Shown here piece after piece: positions 26,285 to 35,026 of a stretch of 64,000 nt of DNA. Position 1 is the stretch's first letter. Each line of letters begins with the position of its first letter. The stretch is from JBFJKD01 sp038106145 (GTDB lineage: Bacteria > Pseudomonadota > Gammaproteobacteria > Pseudomonadales > Porticoccaceae): positions 1 through 64,000 of the forward strand of contig JAYODD010000006.1 in NCBI GenBank assembly GCA_038106145.1, read 5' to 3'. A program made the position numbers and the translations under genes. Below the pieces are notes generated by a model. It did no database searches. It was not told the DNA's origin and saw only the letters and a program-made list of their open reading frames with translations.

Positions 26285-26704
26285 TTATTTTGCGCTCCAG
26301 TAGCGCTGCATTTCCAGATACAGAAAAGATGCGCTCCAGGTAATCAGCACCAGTCCGGTGAGTGATTCGATGCCAGTTAAATAACGCAGGTCACCGTGGG
26401 GAGAAATATCGCCGAAACCCAGCGTGGTGAAAGTGGTAAAGGAAAAATAACCGCAGTCGAGAAGACTGCCGTTAAAATTCCCCGCCAGACTGCCCCAACC
26501 CTCGGCGCGATGCATAAAATAATAACCCAACGCAAAAACCCAGACCTCCATGGCGTGGGCGATCAGGGCACCGAATACGCCGAGCACGATCCGGTAACGG
26601 TGTACCACCTTCAACTGCGGCATCAGAACCGTCAGACGCAACAGGCATTCGTAGTGAATCATAACCACGATGGCGACGATCAAACTGTTGACCAGAAAAA
26701 TCAT
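26285..26704 (-). CDS. Two-helix potassium-channel-like protein
   Basis: 139 residues with an ion-channel pore module: a helix, a pore loop SFTTFTTLGFGDISPHG and a last helix. The filter reads TLGFGD rather than the common TVGYGD; F for Y is tolerated in some K+ channels. The first 60 residues contain one or two more hydrophobic helices, and there is no cytosolic RCK domain. It starts 53 bp after the fbiC stop on the same strand and could be the last gene of that transcript. Confidence 0.75.
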   Translation of the reverse strand: MIFLVNSLIVAIVVMIHYECLLRLTVLMPQLKVVHRYRIVLGVFGALIAHAMEVWVFALGYYFMHRAEGWGSLAGNFNGSLLDCGYFSFTTFTTLGFGDISPHGDLRYLTGIESLTGLVLITWSASFLYLEMQRYWSAK

Positions 26705-26757
26705 TTAGTAATTAATTTCCAGACTGGCAAAATTCCACGAGACTTAATTTTTAAAAA

Positions 26758-29166
26758 CTACCCAACTATCATGTCTCTCGCCGATTGTGGCGCTGCGGCA
26801 TCCCTGGCTATCAGGCCGCGCTTGTATTTGACCTCGCCGTAAAATGTAGTGCGCTGTGCGGGAACTCTACCAGCAGCGCGAATTAGCATATCCATGGTTA
26901 CCGCTGTCATTTCCTGACCATGCACAGCGCCCGCGGCGCGGGAAATACTTTCGTTCATCAGTGTGCCACCGAGATCGTTGACCCCTGCCTGCAAGCAGTC
27001 AGCAAGACCTTGCTCACCCATTTTCACCCAGGACGCCTGAATATTCTGAATAACCGGATGCAGCACCAGCCTGGAGACCGCGTGCATTAGCATCGCTTCG
27101 CGATAGGTGGGACCCCGCCGCGCCTTGCCGCGACGATATAGCGGCGCCTCCATATGCACAAACGGTAACGGCACGAACTCGGTGATACCGCCACTGCGTT
27201 CCTGTAAATCGCGAATCCGCAGCAAATGCCTGGCCCACTGGTCAGCCCGATCAACATGACCAAACATAATGGTGGCCGTGGTGCGAATGCCAGCGCCGTG
27301 GGCAGCCTCCACCACATTCAGCCATTGCTGGGTATCGAGTTTATCGGGACACAGTATCTGGCGTGCTTCATCGTCGAGAATTTCGGCGGCGGTGCCGGGC
27401 AGGCTGTTTAGTCCGGCTTCCCGCAGGCGTATCAGAAACTCAGCGACCGGCAGGCCCAGCGTGGCCGCGCCCTGGGAGACCTCCAGGGGGGAAAACGCGT
27501 GTATATGTATATCCGGCAGCGCTGCGCGCACACTGCGGCAGATTTCCAGGTAGGTATCACCGGTGTAATCCGGGTGAATACCGCCCTGCATACAGACTTC
27601 CGTCGCCCCCCGCGCCCAGGCTTCCCGCGCGCGGCTTACGATTTCTGCGGTATCCAACAGGTACGGCTTACCGCGTAGATGTTCACTGGTTTTGCCCTTG
27701 GAAAAAGCGCAAAAGGTACAGGACAGCATACACAGATTGGTGTAATTGATATTGCGGTTGACCACGTAGGTCACGGTATCCCCACTGACCTCGCGACGCA
27801 GTTGATCGGCGGCCTCACACACGGCGGTGTAATCATTTCCCCGGGCCGTAAACAGCCGCGCCACGGCCGTTTCGTCCAGCCGTTCCCCACGGTGAGCGCG
27901 CCCCAGAATACCCTGGATATCCGGGTTAACCGCCAGCAATGGACTGGCCCAGCCGATTTGCCGAACCGTTGGTGGTGGCGCCGCGCCGGCGCCCGGAGAC
28001 CAGGTGTCGCAACGCGCAAAACCGTCGCTGTCCATACGTTGTAACACCGCGGTTGCCAACGCCGGAGTTTGCCAGCGGGAGCTGTCGCGAGCGTAGCCGG
28101 GATATACCGCCAGCCTCTCCACCAGCAGTTTGCCGGCGGCCGCGGTCTGTGCGGCGAGATTTTCCAGGGCGGGCCAGGGTTTTTCCGGATTGACGAAATC
28201 CGGGGTCACCGGCGACACCCCGCCCCAGTCGTTAATGCCGGCATCCACCAGCCGGGCCAGCACACCCGCGTTCAGATTGGGCGGGGTCTGAATATTCATG
28301 TGCGGCCCAAAAATAATCCGCGCCACGGCGATGGTCCACAGCAACTCCGCGAGCGGCGCGTCGGGACTGGACGCCATTTTAGTGCCGGCCTTGGCGCGGA
28401 AATTCTGAATAATGATTTCCTGAACATGTCCGTATCGATCGTGCACGTCCCGCAACGCCAGTAATGACTGCACCCGTTCCAGACGGGTTTCACCGATGCC
28501 GATTAAAATGCCACTGGTGAACGGCACCTGCGCCCGGCCCGCGGCCTCCAGGGTTGCCAGTCGCACCGCGGGCGCCTTATCCGGCGAACCATAATGCGGC
28601 CCGCCCTTCTGGCAGAGACGCGCAGATACCGATTCCAGCATCATGCCCTGGGACGCGGAAACCTCCCGATTGGCGAGCAGTTCCGCCTCGCTCATCACGC
28701 CGGGATTCAGATGCGGTAACAACCCGGTTTCCCTGAACACCAATTGGGCCATCGCAACCAGATAGTGGTGGGTGCTCGCATACCCCATTGCCGCCAGCGC
28801 CTCGCGGGCGGCGCGGTAACGCAATTCCGGTTTGTCGCCCAGGGTAAACAGGGCTTCGTTGCAACCGGCCTCGGCCCCGGCGCGAGCGATCGCCAACACC
28901 TGTTCGGCACTCATATAGGGCTGTTCTATTTTTTTGGGTGTCTGCGCAAAAGTGCAGTAATGACAGACATCGCGGCACAGTTGTGTCAGCGGAATAAATA
29001 CTTTGCGAGAAAAACTGATAACCGCGCCATGCCCCGTGTCCCGCAACGTCGCCGCCTGCGCCATCAGCTCATCGAGATTGTCGTTATCGGCGAGGGCCAA
29101 CACCTGTTCTGCAAGTGGGCGGTTGACCGGCTCGTATTTCGCAGGAGGTTGTAAAAAACTATTCAC
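26758..29166 (-). CDS. fbiC: FO synthase FbiC (CofG-CofH fusion)
   Basis: 802 residues with two radical-SAM halves. Residues 50-380 are the CofG-like part with cluster cysteines C64, C68 and C71 (CRDVCHYC). Residues 460-790 are the CofH-like part with C479, C483 and C486 (CMLSCTFC), followed by AFSKGKTSEHLRGKPYLL and GGIHPDYTGDTYLEI. Together they build the deazaflavin FO from tyrosine and 5-amino-6-ribitylamino-uracil. The fused form is the actinobacterial and proteobacterial type; archaea have separate genes. Start GTG 29164-29166 overlaps the cofC stop (GTGA), pointing to coupled translation. Confidence 0.95.
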   Translation of the reverse strand: MNSFLQPPAKYEPVNRPLAEQVLALADNDNLDELMAQAATLRDTGHGAVISFSRKVFIPLTQLCRDVCHYCTFAQTPKKIEQPYMSAEQVLAIARAGAEAGCNEALFTLGDKPELRYRAAREALAAMGYASTHHYLVAMAQLVFRETGLLPHLNPGVMSEAELLANREVSASQGMMLESVSARLCQKGGPHYGSPDKAPAVRLATLEAAGRAQVPFTSGILIGIGETRLERVQSLLALRDVHDRYGHVQEIIIQNFRAKAGTKMASSPDAPLAELLWTIAVARIIFGPHMNIQTPPNLNAGVLARLVDAGINDWGGVSPVTPDFVNPEKPWPALENLAAQTAAAGKLLVERLAVYPGYARDSSRWQTPALATAVLQRMDSDGFARCDTWSPGAGAAPPPTVRQIGWASPLLAVNPDIQGILGRAHRGERLDETAVARLFTARGNDYTAVCEAADQLRREVSGDTVTYVVNRNINYTNLCMLSCTFCAFSKGKTSEHLRGKPYLLDTAEIVSRAREAWARGATEVCMQGGIHPDYTGDTYLEICRSVRAALPDIHIHAFSPLEVSQGAATLGLPVAEFLIRLREAGLNSLPGTAAEILDDEARQILCPDKLDTQQWLNVVEAAHGAGIRTTATIMFGHVDRADQWARHLLRIRDLQERSGGITEFVPLPFVHMEAPLYRRGKARRGPTYREAMLMHAVSRLVLHPVIQNIQASWVKMGEQGLADCLQAGVNDLGGTLMNESISRAAGAVHGQEMTAVTMDMLIRAAGRVPAQRTTFYGEVKYKRGLIARDAAAPQSARDMIVG

Positions 29167-29882
29167 TGACTACTCCTGTGTGGGCTCTGCACTTGCGGCA
29201 TGGCACTGGCGAGACCGACAGACATTTTCGGCCACAGCCGGAGTCGGGCCGCGATACCACTGTCAAACAGATAACGCTGAGTAACGCTGGTCACCGGGGA
29301 ATGTAACAATTCCTGTAAATCACGCAGGGTATCGATATCGAGACTCAGCTCTGCTGCCGTGATAATTACCGGTTCAAGGTCAACCGCCCGCGCGCTGGCG
29401 CAGTGGTGCCGAAAACTGTCTGCGCCAAATGCGGGCGCGATCACCAGAGGAGTGGACAGGACAAGGGCATTAGTGCCTCCGTCCCGCATTGCGGGTGCCA
29501 GGGTGACCCCCCGGTGTTGATCGTGGGCTTCACACAAACGATCCACGATTTGGGACGTTACCAGGGGCACATCCGCAGGAATAATTGCCGCGCTGCTAAT
29601 TCCTTCGTTGGCCAGTGTCCGCAGCGCGTGGGTCGCTGCGGAACACAGATTACTACCGGCCGGTTCCGGGATCACCCGCGCCCGGTATTTTTCCGCGAGG
29701 GTTGTGACCGCTGGATCATTGGTAGTGACCGCCAGCCCCGCAACCCCGGCTGCGCCCGCAACCGCGCCCAGTACGTCCGCGAGCATGCTCGACGCCAATC
29801 CGGCACGCTCGATAGGCGTCAAGATATGCGCCAGACGCTGCTTGGCGCTGGCGAGATCCTTTACCGGGACAACTACCCACAT
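29163..29882 (-). CDS. cofC: 2-phospho-L-lactate (or 3-phosphoglycerate/PEP) guanylyltransferase CofC
   Basis: 239 residues. It opens MWVVVPVKDLASAKQRLAHIL, the nucleotidyltransferase start; IIPADVPLV is the metal-binding Asp segment, and DGGTNALVLS followed by FGADSFRHHCASA is the CofC/FbiD signature. It makes the GDP-activated three-carbon acid that CofD joins to FO. The acid used (2-phospholactate, phosphoenolpyruvate or 3-phosphoglycerate) differs between lineages and cannot be read from the sequence by eye. The last 30 residues are a variable tail. It is 71 bp downstream of cofD. Confidence 0.92.
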   Translation of the reverse strand: MWVVVPVKDLASAKQRLAHILTPIERAGLASSMLADVLGAVAGAAGVAGLAVTTNDPAVTTLAEKYRARVIPEPAGSNLCSAATHALRTLANEGISSAAIIPADVPLVTSQIVDRLCEAHDQHRGVTLAPAMRDGGTNALVLSTPLVIAPAFGADSFRHHCASARAVDLEPVIITAAELSLDIDTLRDLQELLHSPVTSVTQRYLFDSGIAARLRLWPKMSVGLASAMPQVQSPHRSSQ

Positions 29883-29953
29883 AGCGACATGCTCAGTCCA
29901 TGTTCGGTCAGTTCAATCGTTAACCGCCCAATAATTCAGGTAACGGCCGTGGA

Positions 29954-30937
29954 TCAGGATAATACAGGGTTGCTCCGTGCATTGGCACTGCACTGTTGCG
30001 CGAACCGCAGCACCTCCCGGGCCAACGCTATCCGATCCTGTAACGTTACCATAATGGTTTGCGCCACCTGAACCCACTCCACATATCGCGCAATCTGATC
30101 GGCGAGGGCGGCGTCCTGGCAATCCACCACAAAGCCGTCGAGAATATCCCCATAGCGCTCGGCCACCGCCCGCGCGGACACTTCCAGCCCCAGCTCCGCC
30201 ATTATTTTTGCCGTGGGGCCTTTCACGGCGGCGCCCCCCACCACCGGGGATACGGCAATTACCGGTGCCGGCGTGGCGCGTAGCGCCTCCCGTACCCCCG
30301 GCAACGTCAGAATAGGGTCAATACTGACAAAAGGATTAGACGGGCAGATAATCACCGCGGCCAGATCATCGCCAGCCAGGGCGCCCATCAACTCGGGATG
30401 GGGTTGTGCTTTGTCGATACCCGCGAAATAAAATCCGCTCACCCGCGGCTGACAGCGCTCGCGGACAAAGTAGTGCTGAAACGCCAGTGTCCCCACGTTA
30501 GTCGTCACCATGGTGGCGACTGGATCGTTACTCATGGGCAAAATCTGCGCGGCAATACCCAGTTTGCGAGTAATCCCCAGCGTTACCGCATCGAGACGTT
30601 CGCCAGCATTCAGCCGTCGCGTACGCTCCACGTGCAGGGCGAGATCCTTGTCACCCAGGTAAAACCAGTCCTCACCGCCCAGCGCGGATAACGACGCAAT
30701 GAAATTACCGGTTTCTTCTGCCCGGCCCCAACCGGTCTGTGGATTGACAATGTCGGCCAAGGTGTAGGTAACCGTGTCCAGGTCGGGGCAGATACGCAAC
30801 CCCAGATGATCGAAATCGTCAGCGGTATTCACCACCAGCGTGAGTTCGTCTCCGCCCAATAGTTGGCTCAGTCCAAGGGCAAGCTTGGCGCCCCCCACTC
30901 CACCACAGAGCGCCAGTATTCGCGCCGAGGGTTTCAT
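29954..30937 (-). CDS. cofD: 2-phospho-L-lactate transferase CofD (FbiA)
   Basis: 327 residues. N-terminal GGVGGAKLALGLSQLL, then VVNTADDFDHLGLRICPDLDTVTYTLADIVN, GWGRAEETGNF, DWFYLGDKDLALHVERTRRL and GVREALRATPAPVIAVSPVVGGAAVKGPTAKIMAELG, all hallmark CofD motifs. It transfers the phospho-acid moiety onto FO to give F420-0 (or its dehydro/3PG form). The start ATG is 25 bp after the cofE stop. Confidence 0.95.
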   Translation of the reverse strand: MKPSARILALCGGVGGAKLALGLSQLLGGDELTLVVNTADDFDHLGLRICPDLDTVTYTLADIVNPQTGWGRAEETGNFIASLSALGGEDWFYLGDKDLALHVERTRRLNAGERLDAVTLGITRKLGIAAQILPMSNDPVATMVTTNVGTLAFQHYFVRERCQPRVSGFYFAGIDKAQPHPELMGALAGDDLAAVIICPSNPFVSIDPILTLPGVREALRATPAPVIAVSPVVGGAAVKGPTAKIMAELGLEVSARAVAERYGDILDGFVVDCQDAALADQIARYVEWVQVAQTIMVTLQDRIALAREVLRFAQQCSANARSNPVLS

Positions 30938-30962
30938 CGCCCCATCGCCTTTCGACTTATGC

Positions 30963-31751
30963 TCATCGAAACAAATCTTGCTCTCGGGGCCGCAACAGGG
31001 TGGCCCCGTTGTTGTTACCGGTGCGACGTTCCCCGGATAAACTGAGCCCGCGCACTAGTACCACGGGCTGTCCCTCGTCGCCCTCTCCCTGCACGATAGA
31101 GGCGGCGCTTGCTATCTGATCGGCAAGCGCCACTTCCGTCGCTTCGAGGGTACGGCCAAACAGGTCCCGCTCTCCGCGCCGATCCAGCAGCGCGGGTAGT
31201 CCGGCAACGCCGAGGGCCAGACCCACCGTCCCGTTGCGCCAGGCCCGACCCACGCTGTCGTTGACAATAACCGCGACACGCACGCCGGTTTCTGTTGATA
31301 ATCGGTCGCGCAATTGCTCGGCGCAACCGTCCGGGGATTCGGGCAGCAGCAGCACTTTCTCACCGTGATCGTCCGCGCCCCGCGGCAAATTGGACGCGTC
31401 GATACCCGCATTGGCCATGACATAACCCAGTCGGTGTTCGACAATTAACACGCCTGGGCAATGGCGAACCACCGCGCTGGACTCCCGCAAAATCAGCTCC
31501 ACGTGGCGGGGATCCTTGTGCACTTCCTCCGCCAACGCCAGCGCCTGCCGGGACGGCTCTATATCGCGTAAATCGACATACCGGTTTTCAGCCTTGGACA
31601 CCACTTTCTGCGCAACCACCAGCACATCGTCGTGTCGCAATTCCAGTTCCTGATCGGCCAGGCCCGCGATAATCAACTGCGCCAGATCCGCGCCCGGCTC
31701 GACCAGAGGAAATTTTGTCAGCGCAAGTATCTGTAATTGGGTGACGGCCAT
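30963..31751 (-). CDS. cofE: F420-0:gamma-glutamyl ligase CofE
   Basis: 262 residues, the size of archaeal CofE. It has ALTKFPLVEPGADL, DVLVVAQKVVSKAENR, VMANAGIDASNLPRGADDH (conserved nucleotide and metal region), NDSVGRAWRNGTVGLALGVAG and LDRRGERDLFGRTLEATEVALADQIASAA. It adds the gamma-linked glutamate tail to F420-0. The C-terminal FMN-binding nitroreductase domain of actinobacterial FbiB is absent, which bears on which precursor route is used. It lies 54 bp downstream of npdG. Confidence 0.95.
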   Translation of the reverse strand: MAVTQLQILALTKFPLVEPGADLAQLIIAGLADQELELRHDDVLVVAQKVVSKAENRYVDLRDIEPSRQALALAEEVHKDPRHVELILRESSAVVRHCPGVLIVEHRLGYVMANAGIDASNLPRGADDHGEKVLLLPESPDGCAEQLRDRLSTETGVRVAVIVNDSVGRAWRNGTVGLALGVAGLPALLDRRGERDLFGRTLEATEVALADQIASAASIVQGEGDEGQPVVLVRGLSLSGERRTGNNNGATLLRPREQDLFR

Positions 31752-31805
31752 TGGACAGGTAGTCCCGAAAAATCAGCGAAACGACAAAAAGTAGCGGTCG
31801 GCAAA

Positions 31806-32483
31806 CTACGCCTGTGGCGTGCCGGTGATGCGAAACCCCGCACCGTCGATTTTATAGCGCCGGTTCAGAGTTATCAGCACAGAGGTCATGGCCTCGGCCA
31901 CCACCGCGTTGGCGATGGGCCCCGCGTGCCAGCCCCGCATACCTGCGGCTTGGGTGAGGGCGATGACCACGGCGCAGGCGTCTTGGTCGTTGCCACACAC
32001 CAGCACGTCGCATTCAGGATCGTGGTGCAGATCATTAAGATGGGCTGCCGCCACATTTTGATAAGCCGATACGACGCGCACATCGTCGCCCAGGTAAGTC
32101 TGCGCGCGGACTCCGGCACAGCCACCCTCGGGCAACTGTACGGTACCCACTTTGGGCGGCACCAGAGGCACGGTAACATCGACAAAAATTTTGCCCTGCA
32201 CCACGTCACGGATGGACTCCATGGTGCTCTGATGATTGGCAAAGGGTACCGTCATCACCACCACATCGGCAGCCATGGCAGCATCCAAATTCACCATGCC
32301 ACGCACCGCGTGAGCCGGTTCCCGGGCATTCAATTCGGCGGCCATCTGCTGGGCTTTTTCCTGCGTGCGCGAACCGATGATTATCTCGTATCCGGCCATC
32401 ACCCAACGCAGGGCCAGGCCACCACCCAGATCACCCGTGCCGCCCAATACCGCTATACGTAGTAGTTTCTCACTGCCACTCAT
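31806..32483 (-). CDS. npdG: NADPH-dependent F420 reductase (Fno/NpdG)
   Basis: 225 residues. Rossmann fold with IAVLGGTGDLGGGLALRWVMAGYEIIIGSRTQEKAQQMAAEL (GTGDLG is the NADP site and SR...K recognises the 2'-phosphate), VVVMTVPFANHQSTM, VDVTVPLVPP and VVSAYQNVAAAHLNDL. It moves hydride between NADPH and F420, so it supplies F420H2 to the LLM enzymes next door. Start ATG 32481-32483 with AAGGAA upstream. It precedes cofE in the run of minus-strand F420 genes. Confidence 0.93.
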   Translation of the reverse strand: MSGSEKLLRIAVLGGTGDLGGGLALRWVMAGYEIIIGSRTQEKAQQMAAELNAREPAHAVRGMVNLDAAMAADVVVMTVPFANHQSTMESIRDVVQGKIFVDVTVPLVPPKVGTVQLPEGGCAGVRAQTYLGDDVRVVSAYQNVAAAHLNDLHHDPECDVLVCGNDQDACAVVIALTQAAGMRGWHAGPIANAVVAEAMTSVLITLNRRYKIDGAGFRITGTPQA

Positions 32484-32617
32484 TCAATAATTCCTTAAAT
32501 AAAATGTTATGCGCAGTAGCGTCAATTTCCGACTGCGTTACAACCAGAGTTTTTTTCGCTCGCCACCTCCGCGACTTGGCGAGAACGCTTTTGCTGCATA
32601 TTTTTTTCCCCGATTAA

Positions 32618-33661
32618 TCACTGACAGCGCGCCTTCAGCTCGGGCATCACTTCCCGGGCGAACAACTCGAGACTGTTGCGGGTGCGAATAGGATCCATGC
32701 CTGGCAACGACATCATCAGTGTTAAATGAGTGCCCGGTGATTCCTCGTGGCAGGTGATCAGTTCGTCGAGGACACTTTGTGGGTCACCGACTATTGCCGA
32801 CCGGCCAAAACTCTCGCAATATTGCGTCGCGCGTAATTCGTCCGGCGAGGGCACATTAGCCTCTGCGACGCCATCACCGGTTTGATCACCGGACTCATCT
32901 GCCCAGGCCTGATATTCACTCATCACATGATGCAAAGGTTCAGCGCAGTCATCCCAGGCCCGATCTTTGCTCTCCGCCACATAACACATTAACAAGTGTG
33001 TCACGTTGAAATCGCGCGGGTCCCGACCATGCCGTTTGAGTGCGTCAATATACTTCACTCGATGCTCCACCGCACCCACAGAGGCGAGATGACAACCGAG
33101 GCGTGCCGCTCGATCCAACGCTTTGTCCCCCCGTGCGCCAACCCATACGGGGAAGGGGTTTTGCACCGGCGGCGGAAATAGCTGCACATCCTTAATTTTG
33201 TTAAACCGTCCATCAAGGGTAACCTTTTCACCCGCCAATAACCGCTGCACAACAGGTAAACCCTCGGACAGCCGAGCGCCCCGTTCTGACGATGCAATCC
33301 CCAGCCCGGTAAATTCTCCGGGCCGATAACCAAGCCCGACGCCAAGATCAAACCGGCCATTGGAAATAACATCCACCGTGGCCACATCTTCAGCTACCAG
33401 TACCGGGTTGTGCAAGGGCAGTAGCAGCACAAAACTACCAATGCGAATCCGCGAAGTACGCGCCGCGATGGCTGCGGCAATGGGCATCAAAGAAGGTGAG
33501 TAACCATCTTCCACAAAATGGTGTTCGCTTAGCCAGACATGGTCATAACCCAACTCTTCCGCCGCAACAATGTGATCCAGCTCTTGCCGGTAAATGTCGA
33601 CCCAGGGCGAGCGATTAAACGGCGGATTACGAAACGTAAACAGGACTCCGACATCCAACAT
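32618..33661 (-). CDS. LLM-class (luciferase-like) oxidoreductase
   Basis: 347 residues from ATG 33659-33661, with GGAGG 7 bp upstream (a longer frame to 33769 is not needed). Barrel of the bacterial luciferase family: VLFTFRNPPFNRSPWVDIYRQEL, ELGYDHVWLSEHHFVEDGYSPSLMPIAAAIAARTSRIRIGSFVLLLPLHNPVLVAEDVATVDVISNGRFDLGVGLGYR and GDPQSVLDEL. The SEHHF segment is more like FMN-dependent monooxygenases of the family, so F420 versus FMN use is open; its position at the head of the F420 gene run favours F420 or a shared reduced flavin. 134 bp separate it from npdG. Confidence 0.82.
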   Translation of the reverse strand: MLDVGVLFTFRNPPFNRSPWVDIYRQELDHIVAAEELGYDHVWLSEHHFVEDGYSPSLMPIAAAIAARTSRIRIGSFVLLLPLHNPVLVAEDVATVDVISNGRFDLGVGLGYRPGEFTGLGIASSERGARLSEGLPVVQRLLAGEKVTLDGRFNKIKDVQLFPPPVQNPFPVWVGARGDKALDRAARLGCHLASVGAVEHRVKYIDALKRHGRDPRDFNVTHLLMCYVAESKDRAWDDCAEPLHHVMSEYQAWADESGDQTGDGVAEANVPSPDELRATQYCESFGRSAIVGDPQSVLDELITCHEESPGTHLTLMMSLPGMDPIRTRNSLELFAREVMPELKARCQ

Positions 33662-33925
33662 TGGCTTGTCCTCCCGAGATTTTTTATGATGGTTGAACAA
33701 GATAAACCGCTGCCGGCCCAAATACAACGTCCTGGCAAATGGATAGCAACACTTGCATTTTTCCGGCAAACACTCTGGTGACGCTGGATATCCCCAACCC
33801 CATTATGTAAACGCCACGAGATTTGCTATTGTTTCCCCCAGTTCGCGGCTGGCCTGGACTCCATGGTAATAGACTCAAGCAACTTTTATTGAACACCAGC
33901 CATTTTTTCTGAGGAGCTATCAACT

Positions 33926-34963
33926 ATGAAACTCGGCATGATCACCGGCTACTCCGGCAACACCGTCAAAATTGATCTGGAATTAATCAAACACGCGGAA
34001 AAACTGGGGTACGATTCCGTGTGGACCGCCGAAGCCTACGGTGCGGACGCCATCACCACCGCGACCTGGATTCTCGCCCACACCAGCACCATAAAGGTCG
34101 GTACATCCATTATGCAGATGCCGGCCCGCTCTCCAGCAATGGCAGCCATGACCGCCATGTCCCTTGCCCAATTGTCGGGCAATCGTTTTATTGCCGGACT
34201 TGGCGCCTCGGGGCCACAGGTGGTGGAAGGCTGGCACGGGGTACCCTATGGCCGGCCCGTTACCCGGCTCAAGGAATATATCACTATTATGAAGATGATC
34301 TTTGCGCGCCGGGGTCCAGTTGTCTTTGACGGCAAGGAGTACCAACTTCCCTATACTGGTGCGGGCGCTACCGGACTGGGCAAACCGCTGAAAAGCATAC
34401 TGCACTGCGAAACACCAATTCCAATTTATACCGCCAATATTACCCCGGCCGGCGTACGGGCCGCCGCGGAAGTGGCCGACGGATTTTTCCCTGTCTGGAT
34501 GGATCCAGAACGCTACGATGTGTTCGACGAACCGCTGCAACAGGGGTTTGCCGCAGCGCAGGACAAATCGTTACAAAATTTTGATATCGCGCCTTTCGTT
34601 ACCGTGAGCATGGGTGACGATATTGAAAAATGCATGCGACCATTAAAGGCGAATTTTGCGCTGTATATCGGCGGCATGGGCGCACGCGCCAAAAATTTCT
34701 ACAACGACTACGCCAAACGCCTTGGCTACGATGCAGAAGCAGTAAAAATTCAGGATCTGTATCTGGACGGAAAAAAAGAAGAGGCCGCCGCCGCGGTTCC
34801 GGATGCGCTGGTGGATGCCTGCCACCTGGTAGGCCCCGCAGACCGTATTCGCGACCGCCTGCAACGCTGGGCGGAAGCCGGTAAGCGCGGGCAGGTTTCG
34901 AGCATGTTACTTGGGGGAACCAATAAACAGGCCTTGGAAGTGATTGCGGATAATTTCCTGTAA
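33926..34963 (+). CDS. LLM-class F420-dependent oxidoreductase
   Basis: 345 residues, ATG 33926 with GAGGAG upstream. Family motifs: MKLGMITGYSGNTVKIDLELIKHAEKLGYDSVWTAEAYGADAITTATWILAHT, TSIMQMPARSPAMAAMTAMSLAQLSGNRFIAGLGASGPQVVEGWHGVPYGRP. This subgroup resembles mycobacterial F420-dependent LLM enzymes of unknown substrate (Rv3520c-like). It is divergent from the other LLM gene across a 264-bp shared upstream region, and is the only plus-strand member of the F420 region. The cofactor call rests on family resemblance and location. Confidence 0.85.
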   Translation: MKLGMITGYSGNTVKIDLELIKHAEKLGYDSVWTAEAYGADAITTATWILAHTSTIKVGTSIMQMPARSPAMAAMTAMSLAQLSGNRFIAGLGASGPQVVEGWHGVPYGRPVTRLKEYITIMKMIFARRGPVVFDGKEYQLPYTGAGATGLGKPLKSILHCETPIPIYTANITPAGVRAAAEVADGFFPVWMDPERYDVFDEPLQQGFAAAQDKSLQNFDIAPFVTVSMGDDIEKCMRPLKANFALYIGGMGARAKNFYNDYAKRLGYDAEAVKIQDLYLDGKKEEAAAAVPDALVDACHLVGPADRIRDRLQRWAEAGKRGQVSSMLLGGTNKQALEVIADNFL

Positions 34964-35026
34964 CAACGGCATCATTCCACCTGGCCGCCAGCAGCCAGCG
35001 GCGCCGCTTAGATGTATCACCGTAAT

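Noticed and set aside
32496..32525. TTGACG-18-TATTTA as npdG promoter
   Set aside because: The predicted start would leave the AAGGAA ribosome site outside the mRNA; spacing is also poor.
32559..32583. CTCGCC...GGCGAG hairpin before npdG as a terminator
   Set aside because: Six-bp stem with a 13-nt loop and no T run after it on either strand, so it is not an intrinsic terminator.
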